A stretch of DNA of 12,826 nucleotides from Rodentolepis nana (taxonomy: Eukaryota > Platyhelminthes > Cestoda > Cyclophyllidea > Hymenolepididae), in contig UZAE01013738.1 in the NCBI GenBank assembly GCA_900617975.1, forward strand, positions 1 to 12,826. Reading direction: 5' to 3'. This document shows positions 1 through 9,040 of the stretch, in pieces; position 1 is the first letter of the stretch; every line of letters begins with the position of its first letter. Both the position numbers and the translations under genes were made by a program. Under the pieces are notes generated by a model that was not told where the DNA came from, ran no database searches, and saw only the letters and a program-made list of their open reading frames with translations.

Positions 1-14
1 ATATATATATATAT
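1..14. repeat. AT dinucleotide microsatellite at window start
   Basis: The window opens with seven uninterrupted AT units. The true length is unknown because the tract runs off the left edge. A simple repeat at an edge is a common place for an assembly to stop. Confidence 0.9.
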
Positions 15-109
15 TTCACGGCAATAGATTTAGAGAACAGCACCGACATTGAAGAAAACAAACGATAAAGAAGTAATTATAGATAATAAACACGGCTACT
101 GTGTTTTGA

Positions 110-313
110 AGTTTTTCACGGTCTTTCCAGCAATTTCTTCGTTTGTTTCGTGTATTACATGAAACAACGAGATTAGATTTTCAAGAACGGCTCAACGCGG
201 ACTCGCGTTCAAAATTGCTTTACAATGCAGTTCCAATAGTTTACGCTGCATTCCATCATGTCTATTTGTTGACAAATCCTTCGAAGTTTACATCAGAAGA
301 GTTATTGACTTGA
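110..313 (+). other. unrecognised open frame, possible exon or pseudogene fragment
   Basis: A 67-codon frame lies between TGA at 107-109 and TGA at 311-313, and it has no internal ATG. The deduced peptide has normal mixed composition, with charged and aromatic residues and a segment reading LLYNAVPIVYAAFHHVYLLT, unlike the low-complexity translations nearby. A second open stretch of 43 codons starts with an ATG at 313-315, overlapping the stop, and ends at 442-444, which could reflect a frameshift in one former coding region. I do not recognise the family. It has no clear splice donor at its end. It could be a diverged gene fragment or chance. Confidence 0.25.
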
Positions 314-568
314 TGTTTGGATTCAGAAACTCAAAATCGTCATGGGTCTCTAAACTCGCTGATCTGATCTTTCGCTCCAATGCATATCCATGTTGGGTCT
401 CAGATCAGAGAAATTGGAACATTGATTGCTGTGTGTATTTTTAATGAAGGCTTCATACCGATAACTATTTTTTGGAATTTGATACCCACGATTTCTCAAA
501 TTTGGCCAAACCGATTTACTTGAAATTTTACGAGTGTGTATTATAGGGACTTGTCTTTGTCCGGACAT

Positions 569-1160
569 CTCCAGGTTTTTATTTATACTATTTTAAAAAA
601 AAATCGAAGAATTTCAAAAACTAGTACAACATTTTTTTCTTTAGATAGTCACGATTTTGCAAAAATATTTCTGTAACTTTGCCGTAGTTACAGACATATC
701 GAAATAATCGTCGATTGATAATCCTTTTATTTTTTTCATTTCAGATTGCGGGGAGAGTTAAAATCGTGGGTATGGTCACGCAACATATTTATACTATATT
801 TAAACAAATTAGCTTTTAAATATTCTTAAATTGGTTTTAATTTCTTTACTAGATATATTGAAATAAGTGACAATTATTGTTGTGATGGCTAAATTTTAAG
901 TAAACAGAAGATTTAAATTTTGTTTTCAACAATTGTATTCATAGACACCTATATATAAAAGTTAAATTAATAATCGACTCATCATTCTTTCCAATCAAGC
1001 ATGTTGGAGCAAAGAGGCTAAATAACCACTTAAGTAGGATCGAATTTTTGGGGAGAATGGGCAAATAGTTTGAATTGATGAATTTATGAAAATGATTAAT
1101 AAATAAATGAATAAACTAATATTGCAAATAAATGCCACCGCAATAAGTTAAATTAAAATA
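569..1160. other. AT-rich stretch without recognisable gene
   Basis: This is mostly A/T-rich sequence with many stops in all frames. The only signal I see is a good 3' splice-site-like tract at about 726-745, a long T-rich run ending in CAG, followed by 24 open codons to a TAA near 820. Short AATAAA-type words near 1100-1120 are expected by chance in such DNA. Confidence 0.4.
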
Positions 1161-1164
1161 TTGA

Positions 1165-1385
1165 ATTTCAATTCGATTCGATCTAGCAACGCAATCTTGT
1201 TTAGTAGAGAAAGCCATGGAACTGAAGAAAGCATTACAAATCAAAGAAAAACCAAAAAGCTTACCTATACCGCTTAACCCATAAGCAGACTTTGATGTTG
1301 AGAGTTACAACCAACTGCTTGACCACTTCAAAACACCAAACAACTCTCCAGAGCAAATGCGTTCACTTGCCGTGTAGTGGAATTG
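1165..1385 (+). mobile_element. diverged non-LTR retrotransposon fragment (RT to RNase H linker)
   Basis: Translation of the + strand from about 1215 gives residues matching, in order, the segment between the RT domain and RNase H of the - strand element at 7400-7650. Shared words are ELKK, KPKSL, NP-AD, QLLD and SPEQMRSLA. The upstream nucleotides (about 1165-1215) also align with the element around 7635-7680. It is clearly more diverged than the two long copies and carries TAA near 1277 and TAG after the SLAV residues, so it is dead. It keeps a CAA (Gln) codon where the - strand copy has a TAA at 7616-7618. The right boundary, where similarity fades, is approximate. It lies 260 bp upstream of RING-repeat copy 1. 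Confidence 0.7.
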
Positions 1386-1644
1386 AACTTGTAGAGTCAT
1401 TTAGTCACCAACAAGTTTCAAATCCAAATATCATACATTCACTTCCCCAGTGGTGATTCCTGAACTTTGGAGTATGAACTAGCTGAGTCTATTAGAAATC
1501 CCTTTGGATTCACAGGAACACATCTGCATTGGGAAGAAACCAATTTGAGGAGGAAAATTTAGTTATGACAACTGCCTAAATGATGATTTGTTGTGATAAT
1601 CGAATGCTCAAACGAATAGCTGTTATTGTGTTTGTTTAAGTGTA
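1386..1644. other. spacer, nothing recognised
   Basis: This lies between the retrotransposon fragment and RING-repeat copy 1. Frames are short. It could contain more diverged RNase H sequence of the same element, but I could not align it by eye. Confidence 0.4.
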
Positions 1645-1882
1645 ATGAAACCTGGCATCACTTTTGTCATATTGTTCAAGGTCATAGCGGCTACGAATCA
1701 GTGCTCTATAGGTCTGGAGGAAATCAAATCCTCAGGTGGATGCTAGGTGGATGTAAACACAATTTCTGTTACGAATGCATCAAGAAGTTGTCCGAAGCAA
1801 AACGAATCTGTCCTTTTGACCGTATACCATTTGACTCAATCAATATACCACACGAAATGGGGGGGATGCAGTTTTGAAAGAG

Positions 1883-1923
1883 GTTTGTTGAGACGCACAC
1901 TTTTAAATAGCATTAAATTTTAG
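1883..1923 (+). other. candidate 41-nt intron in RING copy 1
   Basis: The sequence starts GTTTGTTGAG and ends ATTTTAG. It occupies exactly the place and length of the candidate intron at 9522-9562 in copy 2. Removing it joins the RING exon to an open Asp-rich frame in phase 0. It is inferred only from splice-site words and frame continuity. Confidence 0.5.
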
Positions 1924-1966
1924 GGAAAACTAGAAACTTGTATGCCCATTCAATACAACTGTCCTT

Positions 1967-1997
1967 ACATTGACGACGCCGACGACAGCGTCAATGT
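1967..1997 (+). repeat. hairpin in Asp-rich tail, RING copy 1
   Basis: The arms ACATTGACG (1967-1975) and CGTCAATGT (1989-1997) are perfect inverted complements around a 13-nt loop. The homologous place in copy 2 (9611-9646) also forms a perfect stem, with one base pair changed on both arms. Confidence 0.6.
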
Positions 1998-2241
1998 CGG
2001 CAGCAACGAAGAGATCTTTGATGACAGTTGGTTTCTTTTCGCTTCATCTGAAGTTCCGAGAACTTATTCTTTCGTTGAGGCTTTATTTGTTCATCAGGAA
2101 ATGCACATAGAAAGATAATGAACTCCTTTTCATACACTTTTCAACTGTGTTGATTTATTTACCCTCCCCTTCACCCCCTTCCCCTCACCACTTCTTTTGA
2201 ACTGCGCATGTTACCGCAAATGAGAGAGGCACTTTGGAATT

Positions 2242-2297
2242 ATTGTAAATAGTGGATTATTCGGAAGGCTTCTGCCCCACATTGGTCCCATTAATTT
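2242..2297. repeat. highly conserved 56-bp block in RING-repeat 3' flank, copy 1
   Basis: This block differs at only one base from 9889-9944, while the adjacent former coding part shows many substitutions and indels. Neither strand gives a conserved frame: on the - strand the neighbouring codons change mostly non-synonymously and copy 1 gains a stop. It may be a non-coding element (3' UTR or regulatory), or a conversion tract. Confidence 0.6.
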
Positions 2298-2659
2298 ACT
2301 TCTCTTTCTTCTCATTATCATTGTTCTTGTTGTAATAGCTAACATGAATGAAGTTAACTACTCACCTTACTTCGTCTAGGCAAACTCATGTGTTCTCTTC
2401 ACTGTGTAAAAGTAGATGGATAGTGAGGTCAGGATTCACGGAAATCGATATTCAATTCCTAGATTGGAAATGGCAAGTGCAGAAGAATTAAAAAGCCACG
2501 TTTGAAGTTCTGTTGGTTGTTGTGGGTTTTGCAGTTGTTTAGTTTGGAATTCAATTATGCGATGGTGATATTGATGCCAAGAAGACCAATCACTTCAATA
2601 TCTGCATGAATTAGTGCTCTGCCAAAATCGCACAATTATTCGACAATGGCAGTGTCCGC

Positions 2660-3660
2660 ACATTTCCATACACACATTTTTTCCAAAAATATCAAATGAA
2701 AATTCGACGAGATTAGTAAAAGTGATGCATGTGCAAAATGTCTACCATTGAATTTACTAGGAACTCTACAGTTGCAACAAATTCACAAGCACTTCATCCA
2801 GATTAGAACTGAGGTACCATTTTGCAATCGTCAAAGCATTCACCGTGCTTGTTTGGAGTATCAAGTGTGTCAGTGACCACCGTTTCATTCAATTTTGAAT
2901 CTCATTTACTCCTCATTCAATTCTGGCAATTCGGGGATAAAAAGAGCCTCCTCGTGAAACATTGCTCATGCAAAATTGGGTAAAATGATTGCACTTTATA
3001 TCGATCACTCTGGTGCATTCATTTGGCAGTCTTGAAGTTACGTGATTTGTTGAGAAGAACTTGATTCGAGCAACATTCACCCTGGTCAGTTTTATTCACC
3101 CCACGAGCTCATTTTTCATTGTCCCCTTTTATGTAAACGAAAAAAATTAATTCAATAAGGTCATAAAAAGAGGAAAGCATGTGTGGCAATTCTCTGCAAT
3201 TAAGATGAGGAAATTTATTTCTTTGGTCACTACTTAAATGGAAATGGAAACAGATTCGCTTTCAAAGTCAGATGTCACGCCCCTATTGACTTAATCGGCG
3301 TTAGAACTGTTTAGTTATGTTCGAGTGGTGCAATGGTGCAAATCCGCTTTCTTTACAAAGATCATCATTTTATCAAATTGTAGGCCATTTCATCCAGAAT
3401 ATTATGCACACATACATTTTGCGAGCAATCAACAAATTGCAGTTACTATTTCTCAAATATATATTAGGATGGTGTAGAAGGTGAAGCATCACCAATAGAT
3501 CTCAACTCTTAATGCCTAAAGTAGGGGAATGGACTTGGATAGTCAAAACGGTCATAAGTTGCTTTAAGCTCTGAAGGACTAAATGGCCAATGCGATGGTT
3601 CCAAAGTCATAGAGAATTCTTAACACCGCAATGGCATAGCACACCCACACTGTGCGAATT
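2660..3660. other. 1-kb stretch without recognisable gene
   Basis: I see no open frame over 60 codons, no retrotransposon words and no clear repeat partner in the window. Base composition is slightly less AT-rich than the neighbours. It may be the continuation of the duplicated RING unit, diverged beyond recognition by eye. Confidence 0.4.
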
Positions 3661-3665
3661 ATTTC

Positions 3666-3780
3666 ATGTAAACATTATCAAGAAACACATTCTTTGTTAT
3701 GATTGCATCAAGAAGTGGTCTGAAGTCAAATGAACCATATACAAACGTCGGTTAGCATAGCCTTTGATCATATTCATTTT
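3666..3780 (+). pseudogene. RING-repeat copy 3, short remnant
   Basis: The frame around 3690-3726 encodes a peptide close to CYDCIKKWSEVK followed by TGA, matching the RING part containing the third pair of ligands in copies 1 and 2. Before it, TGTAAAC is separated from the rest by an apparent insertion of about 13 nt. Copy 2 has TGA at the same place, where copy 1 has CGA (Arg). The rest of the RING and the tail are not recognisable, so this is an old fragment. Confidence 0.6.
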
Positions 3781-4085
3781 TATCAAGAGTGCTATTTTCA
3801 ACAGGCTTGGCAAAAAATGTGTCCGATCAACATTCTTGCATTTTAGGTTGCCGTATAATTGCATTAGCAGGAAAGATGATTCAGAGTTGATGATGTGAGC
3901 TGCGATCTCATATTGTATGTCTAATTAATATTCATGGCATTAAATTTACACATCTTTCCATTGCATCGTGGGTGCATCACTTTCCTTTGAATTTTATTCA
4001 ATAGTTTGTCAATAGAACTGTCTACTGAACAACGGTCTTATCCTATTTTTTAATGAATTCCCCCATTAAAATATATATATAATTT
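3781..4085. other. spacer, nothing recognised
   Basis: AT-rich sequence with a short ATATATATATA run near 4071. I see no frame, repeat partner or RNA gene. Confidence 0.4.
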
Positions 4086-4150
4086 TTTATTTATATCAAA
4101 TGACAAGTATTTTGATAATTATTATTTGCCCTTTAGTTGACTTAAAATTC
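4086..4150 (+). repeat. R2 repeat, head fragment (copy c)
   Basis: It matches the start of R2 copy b (5595-5650). Both share a TATTTATA-CAAATG start, a TTTGATAA/TTTATGATAG segment, and a CCTTTAGTTGACTT end. Similarity stops after the last word, so only the first 65 bp or so of R2 is present. Confidence 0.6.
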
Positions 4151-4318
4151 TCTAAAACTGGTGTTGAATGGTTAGCTAATACTTCTATTACATATTACGA
4201 CAGACCAATGTTTGCCGCCTACACACTCAGGCAATAATGTTTCTTGACCATTGTTGAACATTCGCGAACCGACTGGAAGTTCATTGCAGATTTATTAAAT
4301 GAACAGATTGTGACTTAA
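4118..4318 (+). other. unrecognised frame with one stop, possible pseudogene fragment
   Basis: One frame stays open apart from TAA at 4235-4237 and ends at TAA 4316-4318. Its peptide has gene-like composition (segments GVEWLANTSITYYDRP, FLTIVEHSRTDWKFIADLL). The left part overlaps the R2 head fragment, so the real left limit is probably about 4150. I do not recognise the family. A further open frame in another phase (4321-4527) might continue it after a frameshift. That would fit a decayed exon, but chance is not excluded. Confidence 0.2.
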
Positions 4319-4419
4319 ATGTGAACATTGAGGGAAAGATTTTGAGAACAATTAAACTCATTCGCAAGATTGGATTTTCAAGTCTGCAACAAAATGTAAA
4401 GATTGTCCAAACCAGCATT

Positions 4420-4439
4420 CCATCTATTTCAATAGATGG
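4420..4439. repeat. perfect 8-bp hairpin with 4-nt loop
   Basis: The arms CCATCTAT and ATAGATGG are perfect inverted complements around TTCA. It lies 15 bp left of R2 copy a. No U-run follows and I assign no function. Confidence 0.6.
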
Positions 4440-4455
4440 TCAATCTGACATTGGT

Positions 4456-4794
4456 AACATTTATTTATTCATTTTTCCATATCAAAAGGGCAGACGTTTT
4501 GATGTTTTCCGTTGGCCCTTAAGTTGAGTTCAGGCTTCACAGAGAGGAAGGAACATCAAAGTGAAAAAAAGTCGAGATGTTGGGCGTGGGGTGACACAAG
4601 TGTTCCAAACACAAATGTCGAATAAAGGTGAGGTGAGTACTAAAGAAGCGATAAAATATGACATGGAATGGGGTGATGGTAGCTTGGTTTCAGAAGTCAA
4701 CTGCCGGTTAATAGATATTTTTGCTGTACGCGTATACGTTATTCTGGGTGCACCATGTGGAGATAGGTCTATCGCGCACCCCCAAATTATTTAA
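4456..4794 (+). repeat. R2 dispersed repeat, copy a
   Basis: It aligns over its length with 5583-5925. Both share a TTATTTAT start, a CAGGCTTCACAGAG word, a GGTGAGGTGAGTACT word, AGTCAACTGCCGGTT, a GTATACGTT word and a C-rich CGC-CACCCCC end. A middle stretch keeps a similar peptide in both copies (YD-x2-WG then SEVNCR), but copy b has a stop soon after. An open frame of 78 codons from GTG at 4561 covers most of copy a. It may be a non-autonomous transposable element or a decayed coding repeat. I found no target-site duplication. Confidence 0.7.
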
Positions 4795-4799
4795 TAAAC

Positions 4800-5582
4800 A
4801 TTGTTCTCAAATTAATTTATTAAAAGGTCTATTGGAAAGATCACTATTATAACACTTGAACGATGACATTGATTAATTAATGCAATGATCTACCGGATTT
4901 TTTATTTCATGTTAACTAAACTTATATAGATTGAAAAGAGCAATGGTTTAAGTTTTAATAAAAGCCATTTTAAAAGGCATTTAATGAAGCCTGCCAAATT
5001 TACATAAGTTACTGGAATAAAGAAAAGTGCATTAATCATGACGAATTAGAGCAGAAATCTAGTTGAAAGGTTATTAAGAAGTTACTAAAAGTGAAGTATA
5101 TCATTTTACATAACTAATGACAAGTAAGGAATCTAATTGAGATAGAACTTGTGTTGAAATCTGTCATTTGACATAACTACCTACCCTTGCTTCGTGGTGT
5201 CACCTGCTCGTTCTCTAGAAGATTTCAAAGTATTAGCTTGATAACACAACTCTTTTAGTGCGTGTAATAATTGCTTACAATTGCATATTTAAAGCAAATG
5301 GATTTTGTAAGATCTTTCGTAATTAAATAAATGCCAGATGGTCAATATCTAACCTGGTTCCATAGACTTAAATTGATATTTCGGGACAATCCTGGCAACA
5401 CAATAGATACTCGCTGTTGAAACCGTTAATTTTTCGAATCTTGTAACGTTATTGATTGTTATACTTAAATAACATATGTGAAAAATGGAAATTTGTAGTG
5501 ATAAGTGCCTACAGGATAACATTACAATCATGTAAATTGCACGGTTCTCCGATCACTTGGTCTTCTGCATAACATCTGCCAC
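4800..5582. other. AT-rich spacer between R2 copies
   Basis: I recognise nothing here. A 60-codon - strand frame (5349-5531) has ordinary AT-rich composition and no recognisable motif. Polyadenylation-like AATAAA words occur but are expected by chance. Confidence 0.4.
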
Positions 5583-5925
5583 TTGTTATATTTATTTATA
5601 CCAAATGGCAGGCTTTATGATAGTTATCATTAGCCCTTTAGTTGACTTCAGGCTTCACAGAGGGAGAGTAACATCAAATCCAAAAAAGTCGAGAGTGGGG
5701 GGGGGGAACAGATGAGTGTTTTAAAGAAGAAAAAGAGACAGACACAGAGGTAGATGAAAGGTGAGGTGAGTACTGTGGAATTAGTCGAATATGACATACA
5801 GTGGGGTCATGATAGCTCGAACTCAGAAGTCAACTGCCGGTTTATAGATTTTTAGCCGTATGAGTATACGTTGCCCAGGTTGCATCACGTGGAGGTAAGT
5901 CTATCGCACACCCCCCACCTGTTAT
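5583..5925 (+). repeat. R2 dispersed repeat, copy b
   Basis: Partner of copy a, with a 10-G run at 5697-5706 and a TAG just after the conserved NCR-FID residues. Near its end it has GTGGAG followed by GTAAGT, a perfect match to a 5' splice-site consensus. The same donor-like word occurs in copy d, read on the - strand, while copy a has lost it (GAGATAGGT). A GAGGTGAGT word, also donor-like, lies upstream in both a and b. Confidence 0.7.
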
Positions 5926-5937
5926 ATTAATTTTTAA

Positions 5938-6141
5938 ATTTTTACGATTCTTATTGACAAAGAATTCGTCCAACTAAAAATCAATGGAATATTAATTGCA
6001 TTGAATTTTCTGCTTTCTTCTGATTCGTCCAAATCAAATATTAGAGGTTATGCTTTCCCAGACGGCCTTGACACCATTCTCGAACAATTTGATTGAGGCA
6101 AGTCTATGCCATCCATTCGAGGAGAAACCGTTTTAACGTAG
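5938..6141 (+). other. possible decayed coding remnant, weakly La/RRM-like
   Basis: A 52-codon open frame runs from 5938 to TGA 6094-6096 and continues in frame to TAG 6139-6141. Near its end it reads NIRGYAFPDGLDTILEQFD. The pattern I-[KR]-G-[FY]...L-D-x-I-x-E resembles the start of the RRM in La-type RNA-binding proteins as I know the family. The match is short and without the RNP motifs, so this is only a suggestion. The frame carries two stops, so at best it is a pseudogene. Confidence 0.15.
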
Positions 6142-7360
6142 GGAGATCAAAACGAATAGAATGGTAATCATTGCTCTCATAAGTGTAATTCAGCATTGAC
6201 CTCAAATATATATAGTTCTCAGTAACCAATCAATTTGTAGTTGAGCTATTAGGTAATACTCAAGCATTTATCGCAGCTCACGTAAGCTTTTGATTGGCGC
6301 AATAATGCAAGACCCAGGCAAAATCGGTGATACATTAACAACATCAACTAAATGGGATTATTCAAAATTTTAAAATTATTTTTATTAATATTCGTATACA
6401 CCAATAGAAGAAAAACCAACTTATAAATGGCGAACATTGGAGTACATAGCCAGATTCAACAGTCTCATTGGTGTTTACCAAGAAGATCTAACTATAGAGA
6501 TAAATTGCGCATTCGTTCACATTTCGGAAAAGTAGACGCGCAAAAGTTTTGAGAATTTGCGGCTCGTAGACAATCCATTTGGAACACAAATGCCAAAGGT
6601 GAAATCGTGTTAGTGCTGTGTGAAATTATAAAAAATATAAATATAAATATATGTATATATATACATATGCCAATGTACTATATAGTATATATATATAAAT
6701 TGCCTTAATAAAATAAAACTCCTTATATGAAGAAACCTCAATTTTACTAGTTTTGCCTGGCATTCTTTCAGTGTTCTTATGTGCATAACGAGCCCAAAAA
6801 AAATTGATATTGACAGCTCAAATGTCAGATCTCGTTCTACTAGCACAGCTCACTTGAATTCAATCGCTTTTGGAAATTCAACATAGATGCGCAGAGAGAC
6901 ATTAAGGTAGTTGTTATGCAATCATAATGATTGATTTTATGAAAAAATCGGTTTGATATTGAACAAAATGAATTCTCACGACTTGACAAGGCACAATACT
7001 CTGAAATATGCAGAAAGCAGGAAAAGTTTCATTTTCACCTGTCGCCTTGCTTGCCAATGAGTGAGGAGAGAATGGTTTATTTTCAGAAACTGAATGTCAC
7101 TATTAATACCCTTGACCTGCAAATTCATCGCACTCATATGCCTGTCAATTACTGAATTTCTATTCCTTCGAATTTATTTTCATTACTATGGCTATTATTA
7201 TCCACATTTGTCTAGGTTTTCAGACATGAGATAAGGACAATTGAGGCAAAGGAGTGAAGTAATGTGAAACACCCTTTGGCAAAAATGTGCAGATAGCTAT
7301 AGAAAGAGGATTAAAGTAATATGTGAATGAAATTATTCTAAAATATTAAAAAAACAGGTT
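6142..7360. other. 1.2-kb AT-rich stretch without recognisable gene
   Basis: It contains an ATATAT-rich, partly self-complementary region at about 6636-6700 and a short near-palindrome with arms TGACA and TGTCA at 6811-6827. A 78-codon - strand frame over the AT repeat (6610-6846) ends in Tyr/Ile repeats and is not a credible gene. The 3' flank of the - strand retrotransposon lies at its right end. Confidence 0.4.
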
Positions 7361-7582
7361 TCATATCCAGGCATAATCGAAATTCAGATGATGAGGAATA
7401 TTTGCTTGGCTTTCTATGTTTGACCCATCAGTGAAGACTTGGAGCCATTGATCTGCAGAATAGTTGACATTGATTGTCTCAAGGGCCAGTGAGCGCATTT
7501 GCTCTGGAGAGGTGCTTGATTTCCTGAAGACGTCAAGCAGTTGGGTGCAACAAACTACATCAATGTCTGCAAATGGGTTCAT
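7361..7582 (-). pseudogene. RNase H domain start, truncated
   Basis: It is in the same frame as the C-terminal RT part, separated by one TAA (7616-7618) that is CAA in the fragment at 1165-1385. It contains SPEQMRSLALETINVN and WLQVFTDGS, whose Asp is the first catalytic residue of retrotransposon RNase H. After SQAN the match to the family ends and a stop follows at 7361-7363, so most of the domain and its other catalytic residues are missing. Confidence 0.75.
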
Positions 7583-7618
7583 GGGGAGAGAGAGGCTTTT
7601 TGGCTTGCCATCAATTTA

Positions 7619-9040
7619 TAATTCTTTCTTCAGTTCTATGGCTTTCTGTATTAGACCAGATTGCATTTTCCGGTATCTTAGTCTATTCTCATAGGTGCTG
7701 AAGAACTTATCCATGGGAATGCGTTGTAGCTTCTCATACAGGATCAAGGCCTTTTCTTTGATAATGGAACATATTGTGGTGCTTCCTGTCACTAGGAGCA
7801 TTGAATCAATGGGTGTTGATTTTATCCCTCCAGTAATTAGTCGTAATGCTTGGTTGTGTGCCTTCTCCAGTGGTTTGAGAGTCACCTCTGTGGCTGTAAT
7901 GAGTGGCTCACAGCAATACAACATTATTGGCTGAATAAACATCTTGTAAGTGGTGTTTAGAGTTGAGCGCGCACAGCCCCATACACTACCAGCAAGACGC
8001 TTCAGGACATTCAGTCTATTGGAGACGCGTTCTGCTATTTTAGCAATGTGACTTTTCCACGTTAGCTTTGTGTCAAACGTCATTCCGAGATAGACGAACT
8101 CATTGGTTTTTCTAGGGTAATATCCTTGTACCTTAAGAGCGGGTTTATGCTCTGATGGGCCAAAGAAAATGGTTGGAATGCAGTTTTTGCGGTGTTGATT
8201 ACCATTCCATTGTTGTCGCACCAGTTTGGTAGTAGTTTAAGTGCACAATTTAGGGCACTTTCTGTACTCTCCTGAGCGTTCTTCTTAGGGGCGGAATACC
8301 ATAGAACAAGATCATCTGCGTAAAGTAAGCACTTGATGCCCGTGACTGTCTTTACCAATTCGGCTATGTCATTGATGAAGACATTGAAAAGAGTGCAGCT
8401 TGTGATAGCTCCCTGTGGAAGACCTGTTTGTAAAATATTCGATTTTTTATAGAACATTTCCGTATCTGACCTTACACGATCTTTGTCCAATGAATGCTTT
8501 TATCCTTTTTAGCATGATGTGCTTAATGCCAATCTTTGCCAAATTTAGAATTAGCTTCTCTTTACATACTTAGTCACATGCTGATTTGAAACCGACGAAT
8601 ACAGCCGTAAGGGTATTTCTTGCATCAAGGGCATCTTTGATGTGTTGGGAGAAAGTGGCTACTTGTTAGTTCGTTGATCTTTGTGGCCTAAAACCTGCTT
8701 ATTCACTCCTATGAATATTGTTGGTCTCAAGAAACCAGGTCAGCCTCCTGTTAATCATTCTTTCTATAAGTTTAGCCAACACGCTTGTGAGGGAGATAGG
8801 TCTATAGTTGTCAAAGTTGCTGAGGTCTTTGCCCTATTTTAGTACTGGTATTACTATGGCAACTTTCCATTGGTTAGGTACGAGACTGGTCTCCCAGATT
8901 TTGTTTAAAAGCGTCAACATGGTTTCCTTGGATTTCGGTCCCATTCTAATTAGAAATTCTGGATGAATACCGTCTTCGCCAAGAGTCATCTTGCACTTGA
9001 GCTGTTTTATCGCAGCATTGAGTTTGCAAGGTCTTAATGG
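7619..9040 (-). pseudogene. reverse transcriptase domain, broken (- strand copy)
   Basis: This would copy element RNA at the target site. Visible RT motifs in order are GEDGIHPEF, DNYRPISL, AGFRPQRST, TGLPQGA (8430-8410 area) and the catalytic YADD at 8311-8322, then the C-terminal part with YLGMTFD and a KRLAGSVWGCARSTLN segment. The frame is broken by TAG at 8834-8836, by TAA at 8699-8701, 8666-8668 and 8570-8572, and by TAA at 8447-8449 next to a frameshift in an A6 run. A 1-base loss in an A5 run (8107-8111) moves the C-terminal part to another frame. The catalytic Asp pair is intact but the protein cannot be made whole. The + copy has all the same lesions in the shared part. Confidence 0.88.
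7682..8981. repeat. left arm of 1.3-kb perfect inverted repeat
   Basis: It is identical in reverse complement to 11527-12826, following position x to 20508-x without gaps. I compared most of the 60-base lines across this span, plus the deduced proteins, and saw no mismatch. The partner is cut by the window end, so the arm may be longer. The arms point inward around 2545 bp that include RING-repeat copy 2. Confidence 0.92.

Larger units (their letters stand above)
1684..2118 (+). pseudogene. RING-HC finger mini-gene, pseudogene copy 1 (PHRF1/SCAF11-like RING)
   Basis: The frame at 1749-1860 reads GGCKHNFCYECI then CPFDRIPFDSI, a RING second half. The spacing C-x-H-x2-C-x2-C and a final C-P-x-D-R with Asp as last ligand are typical of PHRF1/SCAF11-type RINGs. 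RINGs of this kind normally act as ubiquitin E3 ligases. Ligand codons are at 1752, 1758, 1767, 1776 and 1809. The first half (CSI-x-LEEI) is in another frame because of a 1-base loss near 1733. The second Cys is GGT (1711-1713), and the start ATG seen in copy 2 is ATA at 1684-1686. A further frameshift precedes a candidate 41-nt intron (1883-1923). After it, 64 sense codons stay open to TAA at 2116-2118, beginning with an Asp-rich stretch. It cannot make a functional RING. Confidence 0.75.
1645..2405 (+). repeat. RING-repeat copy 1 (pairs with 9275-10055)
   Basis: This segment aligns from end to end with 9275-10055 at roughly 80-90 percent identity, with small indels. It covers a broken RING-finger coding part, a candidate 41-nt intron, an Asp-rich tail, a C-rich tract (2160-2200) and a strongly conserved 3' part. 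Weaker, partly rearranged similarity resumes at about 2580-2650, matching 10060-10130. The unit is therefore a dispersed duplication of a gene plus its flanks, not just a domain. Confidence 0.85.

Noticed and set aside
350..568. 72-codon - strand frame
   Set aside because: It overlaps the + strand open frame at 313-444, has no recognisable motif, and composition gives no support. It is not claimed as a gene.
6811..6827. Near-palindrome TGACA...TGTCA as a transposon terminal repeat
   Set aside because: It is a single 5-bp arm pair with no partner end or target duplication found.
6610..6846. 78-codon - strand frame
   Set aside because: Its end is translated AT microsatellite (Tyr/Ile repeats), and the rest is unrecognised.
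7464..7934. + strand frames at 7464-7694 and 7695-7934, and the - strand frame at 12574-12813
   Set aside because: They lie antisense to clear RT/RNase H coding remnants and have no motifs of their own.
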